A stretch of DNA of 64,000 nucleotides from Takakia lepidozioides (GCA_030704615.1 CM060733.1:4712001-4776000), one strand, 5' to 3'; positions 37,166-48,900 are shown, counted from the stretch's first letter. Numbers and translations are program-made. Notes: generated by a model not told the origin, from the letters alone.

Positions 37166-37300
37166 GGAATCAGAGCCAGGAAACGGATGACATTCGTTTG
37201 TGCATACATGATTCTGAGCCAGGAACGGACGACATTCGTTTGTGCATACATGATTCTGAGCCAGGAATTGGACGACATTCGTTTGTAGATGCATGATTCT
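37166..37300. repeat. Three-copy tandem repeat, about 43 bp
   Basis: The unit 'gagccaggaa..ggacgacattcgtttgt.catacatgattct' occurs three times in succession with small differences. The last copy has 'agatgcatgattct'. On the minus strand it yields the repeated peptide 'LRIMYAQTNV', but no gene is apparent, so this is most simply a non-coding minisatellite upstream of the LysM-M23 gene. Confidence 0.8.
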
Positions 37301-38044
37301 CGCATGCGACTGGGGGCCCTCTTTTTCTACGGGCCAGGTGGGACAGACAGCACCAGATGAATGTGTTGTACCTTATCCATGATCATCCGTGATCTGTTCA
37401 TCCCGTACCCTGACGGAGTTGACCGTAGTTCCATCCGTGGTGAGGTGGGGTTGACTTGAGGTCAGGCCCAACGGCACTCTGGGCAGTGGGCATTCAAATA
37501 ATTTCTGTTTCGGTATATGAGGCCTGCATTTTGCAGGCGCCTTTAATGATAATACAACAACAACGACAAAACCAAATGTTTTATCCATTATATTTTTTAC
37601 TTTTATTGAAATGGGACGGAGCCTGGCCCTGTAGTAAATTGCCAGCATGCTGTTTTTTTGTTTTTTTTAAAGAACAGTGGAATGGCTCTGGAAAAGTTTA
37701 TTTAGAATTACTATTAATAAGACACGAAATCTAAAAACTCATAAAAGTCGCCTTATATAATTTACTTATTCATTTATATTTATTTATTTCTTATCACAAG
37801 AGGGGACAGATTCCCTCGCACATTTTATCCAGCAGGGGATAATTTTGTTCCTCTTAGATGATCACTTCTTCATCCACTTGTTCTTGGTTTCTTACAGAAG
37901 GGAGAGCCAACATTACAAACCATTGTGTGAACGATTCTTGAGTGGGGATGAATGTAGTTGTACAATCCCCACAAACTTCTTGATAGGGAGCTAATAACTG
38001 CAGGCTTGGTACTGCACAACACATGTTTTTTTTTTGTTTTTTTT
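37301..38044. other. Spacer
   Basis: No gene is supported. A stretch near 37605-37735 ('gaatggctctggaaaagttta', 'aagacacgaaat') is faintly similar to the LINE 3' region at 56005-56100. Poly-T runs near 38021-38045 precede the SINE. Confidence 0.35.
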
Positions 38045-38049
38045 TGTGT

Positions 38050-38256
38050 CAGTGGCAATAGTAGCTCAGTTGGATACTGCACTGAGTGCCACCCAGATGA
38101 TTCTGGGGTCAAATCCTGCTACTTGACGGGTGTGGTATGTTCTTCTCCCCCTTCCCTGGGCGGTGTCCCATTTTCTCCTCTCGCTATCAAGGGGCTTGAT
38201 TTGTGAGCTGTCGCTCCCAGGTGTTTCCTTTTCAAAAAATAAAAAAAATAAAAAAA
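38050..38256 (+). mobile_element. tRNA-derived SINE, copy A
   Basis: One of five copies of a SINE family in this window. The head carries an A box 'tagctcagttgg' (38062) and a B box 'gggtcaaatcc' (38106). The body has 'acgggtgtggtatg', 'cttctccccctt', 'tttctcctctcgctatcaag' and 'gtgagctgtcgctcccaggt', followed by an A-rich tail from about 38229. No target duplication could be fixed because both ends lie in homopolymer-rich DNA. Close relatives lie at 41205-41433 (minus) and 41559-41785 (plus). Confidence 0.85.
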
Positions 38257-38623
38257 GAAGTGTAAAGAAGAAATAATTTATTTATTCATTTAAATGGATA
38301 ACTAAAATCCATAAAGGGAGGCTATAATAACACCCAGCGTTAAGTCAGGTACAGCACACCTCATCCTCTGCTCAAATCCGGGGCACCCATTTGTGGAACA
38401 GAATACATTGATCCTTCAATCAATGTCATGTCCTAAATGCTGTTATTTTTCGGCTTGACCTAATTGATGCCAAATTGGGGAGCAAGTGGTGGTGTTGTCC
38501 TTTGAAGGAAAGCATATGACCTTTGGTGTCAGAGGAGGCCCTTTGGTGCCTCCTATAATTTGTGGCTGCTCCCCTTCATGTTTGCCCTCCCCTTCCCTAA
38601 CTAACTCTGCAGCACCCTTCTGC

Positions 38624-38659
<36 letters not shown>

Positions 38660-39267
38660 GTATGCACCGAGAGAAAAACTCTAGCTCCTCTTACTCTCCC
38701 TCTCTCTCTCTTACACAATTTCCTAAATCCGGTTGTCACATTGTCGCCAAATCTATTTGTGTCACTGTGTTTGATATCTCTCTCTTGTTCACTTTTGCAT
38801 GGTTGATTTCCGCGGAACTAGATTGTATCTTCGATTCATAATTTCACTAGCTAGTATTGCCTCTCTCCTATCTCACCATATGTATCCTCTCTTTTCCACA
38901 CATCATCATAATTTATTTGATTTTCATTCTTTCTAGGCTCTAATTGGGGTTTACAAAAAAATCAATAGCATACCTTGTAAAGTTACCATCAAAAAGTTCA
39001 ATTAGCTAACAAATTGTAGCTAAAATTTTGGTAGTGGAGCTACAAGTTGCGTGATCACTGGCAATAAAGACCCCTGAATATTGGTTGGATTTTCCAAGGG
39101 TTGGGAACTGCCTCAAAACGAACATCACTAGAAGAACGTATGGTACAAGAAACAGACACACAAATTGTGGGAGCGAACAACGACTATGAAACCCAGTGTA
39201 TGTGAATACACTAACACTTCGTTGTGAGACCAAACACAAAAAGTGAATCGAAAAGTAGGCCGGCAAG
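38257..39267. other. Upstream region of six-exon gene, with (CT)n tract
   Basis: A pure (TC)n tract occupies 38627-38657, and pyrimidine-rich DNA continues to about 38720. Such CT tracts are common in plant promoters and 5' leaders. The next gene on this strand starts at 39268, so a leader role is possible. No other feature is supported. Confidence 0.4.
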
Positions 39268-42012
39268 ATGAATCACGGTTTGTTAACGGAGCGTGCGCTC
39301 CGTAATGTCTTTGAAATCACAAGCTACATCAGCTTCGGAACCGCAGATGATCCTTTCCCATACCCCATTAAAGCCCGTATGTACAAGATCTTTTTCCCAA
39401 ATTTGTATAATATTGCAGGAGGTCGCAAAATAGATTTTTCTGTATACCTTTCATATCGATGTGTTGTGTTAAATTTCCGCATTTGAAGATTACTAGCATT
39501 ACTACAGTTTGGGATTTTATCTCAATATTAAATGCATAATGTAATGCTGTGGGAAAATGCAGCCAAAAGGAGTGCCTTCTATGGCAAGCAGATTCAATCA
39601 CACACTCCAAAATTGGGATTCCAAACCAATGATGTGTTCTTCCAAAAAGAACATCCTTGGGTTTTTGATGTATGTATCTACACTCATCATATTACTGTTT
39701 GTTGTGATTTATGTAAATCACTTGAAGGCTACCAAGTCACATGAAAAATTGGGTAAATCATTAAAAAAAAGATGTATAACATGATGTTTATTTCACTGAC
39801 ACGTCATTGAATCATTGTGTTTTGTCAAATAGTTCAATCCTGAATTCAAACAAGTTAGTAAGGATAGTATAAGTGCTATTTGTCAATATGAAATTTCCCG
39901 AATTAATGTTTTCACATATTCCCTCACGGTGTTCCCTTTGTGTCTATGGGGGCCAGGGTGATCTATATGTCGACAGAAACATGTATATACAAGCACAGCC
40001 AGAGAGGTTTAAGGGCTTCCTTAGCTCAGATTTTTCAAAGATGGATGAGTTCAGCAGTGTATGCCGCACTGAACAATACCGCACACAACTCAAGGTATTG
40101 GAACACCTTTAAGACTCTCATGGCATTCCTTATAAACCTTGTAAAGTTAAGGACACAATCTTCAGTCAAAAACTAATGATACTCCAGGAAAATTTTATAT
40201 TGAATGATAAGAAGAATAAATGATATTCTGATATTTAGGAACTTATATATTTTGTCTACACCAAATGTTTATCTCACAAATAATCTCATTAGTAACCAGA
40301 TGGAGGAGAAACATGGAAAAAGATCCATTGCAATGGCAGAGGAGACAATGAAGAAATTGAAAGAGCAATACCCACAACTTGGCAAGCACATACCGACACG
40401 GGTAATTGAGTCCAAACTTTTGTTTTTCCAAACAAAAGAACTAGTCATTATGTTTCAATTCATGAGATTAGAGGTGGAAAATGGTGGTTTTCTTCAACAT
40501 GAGTTTGCAATGGTTATGGTACGGTAAGTTGACGCATCCTGCATTTGAATGACTTTAACTTGATTGTCCATTGGCAGTTTGATGGACCACAATTCCAATA
40601 CGATGTTGGAAGAGCCGGACTTGCGACCACAAAACATTGCTCCAAATGCCACAAGCAAACATATTACTGTCAACATAATATTGCCTATTGCAATAATAAT
40701 CCCACGTTAGTCAAGGTGAAAAATCTAGAATTCCACATGGGAGATATCATTTTACTGAATTTTACTATTGTATTGTATTTTTATTTTTATTGTTTCCAAC
40801 CCCAGCAAACTGTGCCTTAAGTGGGAAAATAAACCCCCTTTCTGAGCCATGGAGGCATTACAGGGGTAGAGCCCCAGCCTGAAGGCAGAGAGATAGAATA
40901 TATTCGAACCCCAGACCCATAGGCCAATACCCAAGTGGCTTACCAGGCCACAGCCCTGTTGTGTCAATTTAACCTAACTATCAATTAGCAAACAATTACA
41001 TCAGTGATATATATGCTCGATATTGTTCCTATTAATTTTCAGTCAAGAAAAACCTTAGTCTCTAATTAAAACAAATTTCATTTTTGACAGAATATTGCAT
41101 CTAAGCATGACACATCATACTGTGGAGAGCGAACCCAGATTATGAAGTTAATGCCTTAATGTATTGTAGAATTGTAACTTAACTAAAACCGTAATTGTTT
41201 TTTTTCTTTAAAAGGGAAACACCTGGGAGCGACAGCTCACACAAATCAGGCCCCTTGATAGAGAGAGGAGAAAATAACCTCTCAGTAAACTCGCCGTAAG
41301 GCTTTCCGATGCGAAACTGCGCAGGGAAGGGGGAGAAGAGCATACAACACCCATCAAGTAGCAGGATTTGACCCCAGGGTCATCCGGATAGCACTCAGTG
41401 CACTTTACCAACTGAGCTACTGACTGTTGGTGAAACTTAATTTTTCGTAAATCGTAATTTAAATCACTAATAAAGATATAGGAGAAAAATAAGAAAAATG
41501 AAAGAGTCATCTAGATATTGACACAAACAAGGTTTCTAAACTACAGAAAAAGGTTTTTAACCAACAGTCAGTAGCTCAGTTGGTTAAGTGCACTGAGTGC
41601 GACCCAGACGATTCTGGGGTCAAATCTTGCTACTGACGGGTGTGGTATGGTTCCTGGGTGGGGCCCCATTCCTACGCCTCATGGCGGGTTACTGTGAAAA
41701 GAGGTTATTTTCTCCTCTCGCTATCAAGGGGCCTGATTTGTGAGCTGTCGCTCCCAGGTGTTTCCCTTTAGAAAAAAAAAAACAAAAAAAGGTTTTTCAA
41801 AAACAAAAAGGAGTAGTAACCATACACTATTTCCGTTTTGTATACAGGAAAGTGGTGATTATCCGACAGCATCAAATGAATATGGAAGCACAGCAGCAAC
41901 TGCAAGTTATGCTAAGCCGCCGTTTGCTCGAAAGCCCATAGTAAGGGATACCTTCTACAGGAAAACAAATATTTTCTTCCCAAAGAAACAACCCACAGGC
42001 TTTTTAGGATAG
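39268..42012 (+). CDS. Unidentified six-exon protein, axoneme-like composition
   Basis: Exons 39268-39376, 39563-39669, 39957-40094, 40300-40401, 40578-40715 and 41848-42012 join in agreeing phases with GT/AG borders and give 252 residues. I do not recognise the family. The protein is short, has no predicted membrane segment, and is rich in F, Y, K and P in extended motifs such as 'KRSAFYGKQIQSHTPKLGF', 'GFLSSDFSKMDEFSSVCRTE' and 'PFARKPIVRDTFYRKTNIFF'. This style is reminiscent of small microtubule-associated proteins of cilia and sperm flagella. That is only an impression, but it would fit a plant with swimming sperm. Exon 4 is charged and helical ('AEETMKKLKEQYPQLG'). The end of exon 5 is the least certain border. 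Introns hold three SINEs. Confidence 0.6.
40765..40968 (-). mobile_element. tRNA-derived SINE of a second family, in intron
   Basis: Read on the minus strand, this starts near 40968 with 'ctgtggcctggtaagccactt' (A-box-like 'tggcctggtaagcc') and has 'ggggttcgaatat' (B-box-like) about 30 nt later. It ends in 'ggaaacaataaaaataaaaa', an A-rich tail. Its body differs from the SINE at 38050 and 41559, so it represents a separate family. It lies in intron 5 of the six-exon gene, opposite to its direction. Confidence 0.6.
41205..41433 (-). mobile_element. tRNA-derived SINE, copy B (inverted)
   Basis: Same family as 38050-38256, in the opposite direction. The 5' end at about 41433 reads 'accaacagtcagtagctcag' on the minus strand, the B box is 'gggtcaaatcc', the body ends 'gctcccaggtgtttccc', and the tail is 'aaagaaaaaaaac'. 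Compared with copy C it carries extra sequence after 'cttctcccccttccc'. It sits head to head with copy C, 125 bp away, so the intron transcript could form a long stem. Confidence 0.85.
41559..41785 (+). mobile_element. tRNA-derived SINE, copy C, with target duplication
   Basis: The best-preserved insertion of the family. It opens 'aaccaacagtcagtagctca', has A box 'tagctcagttggttaagtgc' and B box 'gggtcaaatc', then the shared body ending 'ctgtcgctcccaggtgtttc' and an A-rich tail. A 12-bp direct repeat 'aaaaaggttttt' flanks it at 41547-41558 and 41786-41797. This proves retroposition and fixes its ends, with some ambiguity in the A-tail. It lies in intron 5 of the six-exon gene. Confidence 0.88.
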
Positions 42013-43458
42013 AGAGTTACACATCTGAGACCATAGCTTCACAACATTTTTCACTTTACTGCGTATTCAGAATACAGTATGGTAAGCATTCAGTTGGCAA
42101 TTTTGTCAAAGTGAAATGTTCTTCAGTATTTTCTCAGAACATACATACTAACCATGGAATGACATATTAAAGATTATATTATGTATGAAAGATTATTACT
42201 TCTTGGCACCAAATTTTCGTATTCAGTGGTCATTAGGTTGTACATGATGAGGTAGAGCCCATAAGGGTAAGAAAATTGATGACTGTTGACGTTGATATGA
42301 TGGCTTTTTACTACAAGTCACTCCAGCAATCCAATTCTCAGGATTGCTGCAATGTCTGTGTGAGGCCTTTCCTCGTGTTTCAAATGAGGTCAAATGAGTG
42401 AATAGTATCAACAGGCTATTCAATCATAAAGCTGGAGGCTCGTGCTTATGAGTCGCTTGATAGAATTTTTTACAATACTGAACCAAACAAGCAGCAAATA
42501 CTTGAGTCTGTATCCACACGTGAGAGTCAAACAGGTAGAATATATATTATTAGGCATATCTTTTGCCACCCCACAACATCTCTGAGAACCCATCCCATTC
42601 CCTGAAAGAGGAACAATCAACGCAATTTGGGTCACAATTTAAACGGTCATTCTCCACTGACAAGTCTAGCGACTTGTCCAGCAATGCTTGGAATCATAAT
42701 AAGTCGTTTCCAAAAACATTTTCGCAAGAGCTACTAATGGTATATTGGACTACAATCAACAAGACCTGGGGTAGGTCGATTTGGAGTAAAAATATTGGTG
42801 ACTTGGCTAGAGCCCTACTAGTCCCCTCACAGCCTCAATTTCCTGTGCACGCTGTTGGCCTTCTACCAGGACTTTGTGAGGCACAAATTTTGTACTTTGT
42901 GATCTTGGTGTAGATAGGGTTGGTCTCCACAGTATCTCACTCCCTCTTGCGTTGCTTACTGGTATTACGCTCCTGGAAGTCAAAATGCCAACTGGAATGA
43001 TTATCTCTCTTCTTTCTGTGCTCTGTGGACATATCTGGCCTCTCACTCCCCTATGCAAAAGGCACGACGAATTTCAAAGGTAGCACCTGTGTAAGGTAGA
43101 CAGCTGCGCTAGCAATGCTTTCAATACTGGCTTTCAGTGAAAATGCACAGGCTGTGAGAGATCGTCGTTAGTCTCCACAGAAACGTAGCTATGGATATCC
43201 TCTTTGGGGGCAGAAGCTAAGCCCTCACTGATCACGAATGCAAACTGCCAACTCCAAGTTGCCTATAAGGTATCTCCAAACTACATATACCACTAGGAAC
43301 CAAGATACAACATCCACAGGGGCTGTAGGGACTAAATACAGTTTGAAAGAAAGAAATGAAATGGTACTTTAGAACGAAAGAAAATCCATGATCTTTATAC
43401 CATCTATGGCTGCCTCAAAGAGCTTATGGGACAAAGAAAAGAGAACAGAGAAGAAAAA
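42013..43458. other. Intergenic DNA
   Basis: This holds the 3' flank of the six-exon gene. A plus-strand frame at 42563-42913 is open but has no motif. Positions 43355-43450 ('gaaatgaaatggtacttt', 'agagcttatgggacaaag') are a degraded copy of the repeat found at 46424-47055. Confidence 0.4.
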
Positions 43459-43750
43459 AAAAAAAAATGTACTCATAAAACGTTGTTTGCCGTAGCCCTG
43501 TGGCCATAGACCAAGCACCCAGTTTGGGTGGAACAAAAGGGAGCATATACTGTAACTATCTTTGTGAGGGGCTCACTCGGGTAGTGTGACTTACCTTGAT
43601 AGAGACAATTACTTCGGGTTTGCTAGATATCCTCTAGAAAGCCCTTCACACAAGCATCAACTTGCTGTGAGTGAGGTACCCAACAATTAGACCCCTCAAC
43701 AGGGCCAGGACCTTAGGCTCAGCCTCAAGATTTTGAAAATTGGTGAGAGA
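43459..43750 (-). mobile_element. LINE 3' end fragment (copy 4)
   Basis: A strongly 5'-truncated copy of the LINE seen at 47193-49830. Read on the minus strand it contains only the end of the coding region and the 3' untranslated part, finishing with 'ggcaaacaacgttttatgag'. A poly(A)/(T) run lies just outside its 3' end at 43457-43468. The next copy begins immediately to its right, in head-to-tail order. Confidence 0.75.
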
Positions 43751-43751
43751 A

Positions 43752-44350
43752 TGTACTCATAAGACGTTGTTTGCCGTAGCCTTGTGGCCATTGACCCCGC
43801 GCCCACTTTGAGCGGAACCCAAAGGGAAAGAATCTACCTTTGTCAGGGGCTGATGCCAGTAGTAAGACTTACCTTGGAATAAACAATTGATCCGGATTTT
43901 CCAGATATCCTCTAGAAATGCTTTTACACAAGCATCAACCTGATGTGTGCGGTTAGCCCAATAACTAGGCTCTTTATGGTGATGGGTTTTGGATTGGCGG
44001 TTTTGGTTGTGGGTCCCAAGAAGGCATGGGCTTTTGGCTCAGCCTTGAGACTTTCAAAGTTGGTAAACAGAGAGTGACAAAGGATGGTTCTGTGGGTTGA
44101 TTTGTCCAAGAAAATGCATCAACAACAAGGTATTTCTTTACATACATTCACAATTCCCTTGATAGATTTGAAGAGAGTGTCTCTCTGGTGAGGGAACCCC
44201 GGACAATGAAGTAAATGAATATTGTTTTCAGGTTGCCCACACAACCGGCAAGTGCACTCTCCCTTTCCTCTCTGCTTGTGTTTGATGTTCAAAGGTGGGC
44301 TTCCCGCCCTGAGTTTAAGTTTCAGTCTAGTGCCGAGAGTGGGAGAGCGA
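43752..44350 (-). mobile_element. LINE 3' end fragment (copy 3)
   Basis: A second 5'-truncated copy of the same LINE. The frame at 44119-44355 encodes its C-terminal zinc-knuckle region, 'GECTCRLCGQPENNIHLLHC', with the CxxC...H...C pattern that follows reverse transcriptase in many LINEs. It is closely similar to 47329-47688. The 3' end again reads 'ggcaaacaacgtcttatgag'. The coding part breaks off near 44115. Confidence 0.8.
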
Positions 44351-45978
44351 TCCATTTGGACAATGTCTCCACTCTAGTCCTTACATGTCCAAGAAGAAAA
44401 AAGCAACATGGTATCATCAGTGCTCCTCTCACTGTATTGGAGAGATGATTGCGTAAGACAAAGGTGCAAACAAAAAAATGGTTGGTTTACACACGTGTTG
44501 AGAGGAGGGAGCCTTGAATCTTGCCGTGCTCGGAGTTCAGCAGCAGAAGTGCGGTGCACTATCCCTCCTACAGACTTGGCTGTCTCCAGTAGTGCTAAAC
44601 TCGCCCTTTGCTCAGCAAGATTCTGCACATATCCAGCCAACACATAAACAAGGATAGAAACGAAGCAGTGCAAATTATTGAAAAGAAACCAAGGCTGCAG
44701 ACTTTCTAGACCATGTCTATAGGATACAACTCTTAGTTGGGTGACAGAACTCGTGAGCTCTACTATAAAGTAAAACTCCTTTGTCAGCTTCAGCTGGGTG
44801 GCAAACGGGGTAGCTTGCACAATTACCACTATTGTATAGTGTTATTCAGTGCATGCAACTTGAATGGCTAGATAGACAGAGCAGTTTTTCAATTCCTCCT
44901 ATAAGGTAAGGTTTTCTTTGAAGTCCCTTCTTTCCCCACTGCTCAAAATATTCCACCCCATCCCCACCCCACTCTTCTTGCTCTCAGCATAGTTTCCAAT
45001 CATGCTTGCCAATGGACTGCTGCAAGCATGGGAAGTTATAGATCAGTCAATTGCATCTACAGCTATCCTGCCCTCAACTTCGTGTCACAGTTGTAGCAAT
45101 TGCTATTGAGTTGGCCAGTTTATGCAAGGTAGCTTCCATAGGTCTAGTTATTGACTCTTAAGGTGTGGCTTTCTTGCACATTGGCTGCTATTGCATGCAA
45201 ACAGAAAAGAAAATAGTAGCAGCAATTCGTCACACTTCCTTTGTGTTTGACAGCAATAGAGGGAATCCTGGCCCTTTGACAGCTCAACTGTACCCACAAG
45301 AGGTGTCTTCATGACAGACTTGGATTGATCTCAAGGCCTTTAGAGCACACTCCGATTCATCATGATGATAAGTTGTCAGAGGTTACAATGGCTTGAGACC
45401 TAGCATCAAAAGTCTTCCATCCTTGCTACACAACAATCCCAAGCCATGATCTCCAGCGTGGAACTCAACTCACCTCACATGTATGAGTCGCTATGTCTGC
45501 GTGAGGAAGCGAATCCATTTGCTGGTCGTCATTAACCATGCACGTAACCAAATCACATCAACCAGTGTAAGAAAGGAAAGCGATAACTTTTAGCCTCTAT
45601 TCGAATCTTAAATTCACCTTGAGAGGGCGTGCTCTTTTGTCAAGAGATCACCTCCAATATTCTTGGGTGTAACCTCAACATAGACCTATTGAACTTAAGC
45701 CTGAGACTTCCTCCACAGTGGCCTTAGTGCCCTAATCATAAAAGCTACCCGTTGATAAGTCCTCTGGTAAAAGGAGGAAAATGCCAGCTGAAGTAGAAAC
45801 AAGTAGTTTAGGTGAATCATACAGAAGAATGCATACTTAGCCACACTTCAGCAATTTGAGTACCTGACATGCTGACGGCCTGGGAACAGTGTCTGCAGAA
45901 GCCAATGACACCCGATGCACAGGCACAGGAGGCATCACAGGTAATTTCTTCTTGGGAAGTGGAGGTGTTGGATAAAAC
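44351..45978. other. Downstream flank of EF-hand-like gene, no clear gene
   Basis: The minus-strand frame at 44374-44829 is open for 151 codons, but I recognise nothing in it. The remainder has no coding signal, repeat or RNA gene that I can support. Confidence 0.35.
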
Positions 45979-48900
45979 TCATACTGCTGTTGGTGTTTCT
46001 TGCGGTCTTCGTTTTGCAGTCTGCCCAGTACTTCCAAATAACTGCAACCCCATTTCCAAGTCAACAATGGAAGCTCTGTTTTTACATTGTCTGGAGTGCT
46101 CTCATGAGGCCATCACTTGGAAGTTTTCTGTGACTATAATCTCAATTTTTCCTTTTGCGGGGAAAGTAAATATGTTACTGTGTATGTTCCCACTTAAAAA
46201 AAATACGTACTTGTATCTAAATGAACCCTTCGAAAATCCATTGCCATCCAAGGGCACTTGTGCGCCCCCAGTCTTTGGCACTGGCATACCTGTCAAGGGG
46301 CTGTACAGCTGCTGATTCTCTGACCTGCAAAAGGTGTTTCTTAGGCAAGTGTCCCTTACCATGGTCTACTTTAGAGGCAACCTAAAAATCGACATTTTAA
46401 TGTTTCCAAGTTCGTTGGAGAAGAAATGAAATCAAATGGTGCTTTACAACGTCCACGGAAAGCTCATAGAGCTTATGGGACGAAATGGAAGAAACATGAG
46501 GGAGGAAACAAAACCAGAGCCAAAAATAAAACTGTTGCTCCAGTGATTGTCTAAGGGTGAAGGCCTTGTGCAGGTAAGCTGCCAAGCATTTCTGATCCTC
46601 AAAGTGGAAGAAAGTAGTCCTCACAGTGGTACCTTCTAATGTCCGCGGGAAGCTCAAAGAGATTATGGGACAAGAGGAAGAAAGAAACAAGAGAGGGGTG
46701 ACAAACAGCCCAAAAGCAACTAAAGCTCAAGGGATTGTCTAAGAGTCAACTTAATGCAGATAAGCTGCCAGAATTCCTGTTCGTTGTAATGGAAGACCTC
46801 CATGAGAGATTCATCATCATAGAGATTATCCTAGTATCTCAGAGAAATGAAATGAAATGAAATGGTGCTTTATAACGTCCGCGGAAAGCTCATAGAGCTT
46901 ATGGGACAAAATGGAAGAAAACATGAGAGAGGAAACAAAACCAGAACCCAAGAATAAGAACTAATGTTCTAGTGATTGTCTAAGGGTGACGGCCTCGTGC
47001 AGGTAAGCTGCCAAGCATTTCTGATCCTCATAGTGGAAGACTTCAGTGAGAGATTGGGTTCCACTGAATAAAGAAAGAAACATTATAACACCCTGCTACA
47101 AAGTAAACCATCACCAAAGACTTCGTTACTGGGTACTGAAGTGCCTCAGACTAGAAGAGGAAGAAGAACAAGATTATAACACCGACAAGAGATTGTACTC
47201 ATAAGACGTTGTTTGCCGTAGCCTTGTGGCCATTGACCCCGCGCCCAGTTTGAGCGGGAACAAAAGGGACAGAACCTACCTCTGTCAGGGGCTGACGTTG
47301 GTAGTAAGACTTACCTCCATATATAGAATTAATCTGGGTTTTCCAGATATCCTCTAGAAATCCCTTCACACAAATGCTGTGTGTGATTTGCCCAAAAACT
47401 AGGCCTCAGGAGGGCCTGGGCTTTTGGCTCAGCCTCGAGACTTTCAAAGTTGGTAAACAGGGGTACAGGCACAATACCCTTAATAGATTTGAAGAGAGCG
47501 TCTCTTTGGTGAGAGAACCCCGGACAGTGTATCAGAAAATGAATACTGTCTTCAGATTGCCCACACAACGGGCAATTGCACTCTCCCTTTCCTCTCTGCT
47601 TCTGTTTGCTGTTCAAAGGTAGGCTTCCTGCCCTGAGTTTAAATTTCAGTCTAGTGCCGAGAGTGGGTAGACCCTTGAGGTCATCCAAGATGTCCTCCCT
47701 GTTGGAGTGTCAAGGTTATAGCCCTTGCACGGCACTTTGAGAACAGAATGGGACGGGTAGCTCAGTGGTAGAGCACCCCACCGGAATGGGGGAGGTCCTA
47801 GGTTCAATCCCTAGCCCGACCACACGCCAGTGGTTTTCCAACATGGTATCAGAGCCAAGGTTGGGGCGGTGGTCAGAATGGGTGGGCATTAGCTATAAGG
47901 GCTATGCCTTGAGGGGGAGTGTTGGAGTGTCAAGGTTATAGCCCTTGCACGGCACTTTGAGAACAGAATGGGATGGGTAGCTCAGTGGTAGAGCACCCCA
48001 CCGGAATGGGGGAGGTCCTAGGTTCAATCCCTAGCCCGACCACACGCCAGTGGTTTTCCAACACTCCCCCATGTCACAGACTGGAAACAAGTTCAGGGAA
48101 GTTTTCTGCCTAACTTCATTTTCATCAGACAATCTCATGGCAACAGACATGGCTGAGGACACTACAGCCTCTAAGTCAGATTTATCCAGCAGGGTCAAGA
48201 CTTGCGGATCCAGGTCCAGGTCCTTGAGGATCTCTTCTACTCTCTTCTGCCAGGACTTAGCCTGTTTGACAGGGCGGTCCTGTTTCCAAGATATAGAGTC
48301 GATTAACTTAGGATATCTGGTGTTGGGCATATGTTGCAGCTGACCCCACCATCTGACCTTGAATTCATCTCGTCGGGAGCTTAAGGACGGAATGCCAAAC
48401 TCACCCCGAACAGCCACATTGGCTGTTTTGGAGCATGCTGACATACACTCCTTAAGCACCCCCACTTGAATGGATTCTAGAGACTTAGCCTGGTTGGAGT
48501 TATCAACCCATATAGCAGATCCGTACTCCAAGGCAGGTCTAATAACGCGACAAAGCATGGTTTTCTTAACCTCAGAGTTGACCCCTCTGCAGTGGAAAAA
48601 TTTAGTGAGCCCCAGAGCTTTGCCCTTGCCAGTTTGAACAACTTTCCGGATATGTGCATCCCAATTACAATTGGAGGAGAACTCAACGCCCAGGTAAGTG
48701 TAGGAAGGGAGGACCGGGATCTCTTGACTACCCCACTGTCACTTGAGATCACTTCCTCCCTCTCCTCTGTCGTTGAATGCTACCACTGCACATTTGCTGA
48801 CATTAGCCTCTAGCCCCCAAAGATCAAAGTATCTCTTCGCGCAATCAATCAACTCCTGGAGATTGGTTGGAGTCTCCCCTATGCCTGCGAAGTCATCCGC

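Larger units (their letters stand above)
47700..48063 (+). mobile_element. Complete miniature LTR retrotransposon (TRIM/SMART) with tRNA-like LTRs
   Basis: A 364-bp element of two 144-bp LTRs around a 76-bp internal region, flanked by the 5-bp duplication 'ctccc' (47695-47699 and 48064-48068). Each LTR starts TGTTGG and ends CCAACA. The internal part opens immediately with 'tggtatcagagcca', a primer-binding site for initiator tRNA-Met, and closes with the purine tract 'gagggggag'. There is no room for protein, so it must depend on enzymes of another element. The LTRs differ at one base, so insertion is recent. It sits inside the LINE at 47193-49830 and splits its C-terminal coding region. Each LTR contains a tRNA-like unit, which I have not seen as a standard part of TRIM elements; Cassandra elements carry 5S rRNA in the same place. 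Confidence 0.95.

Noticed and set aside
42563-42913. A 116-residue protein
   Set aside because: No motif, no supporting exon structure, and it lies in the 3' flank of another gene.
45866-46067. A proline-rich C-terminal exon 'YPTPPLPKKKLPVMPPVPVH'
   Set aside because: This frame is open but does not agree in phase with the preceding exon. The phase-consistent frame ends at 45979, so the alternative was not used, although it remains possible.
47751-47822. A functional nuclear tRNA gene
   Set aside because: The cloverleaf is complete, but position 33 is C instead of T, one acceptor pair and one anticodon-stem pair are mismatched, and the unit lies inside an LTR in two copies. It is better described as tRNA-like.
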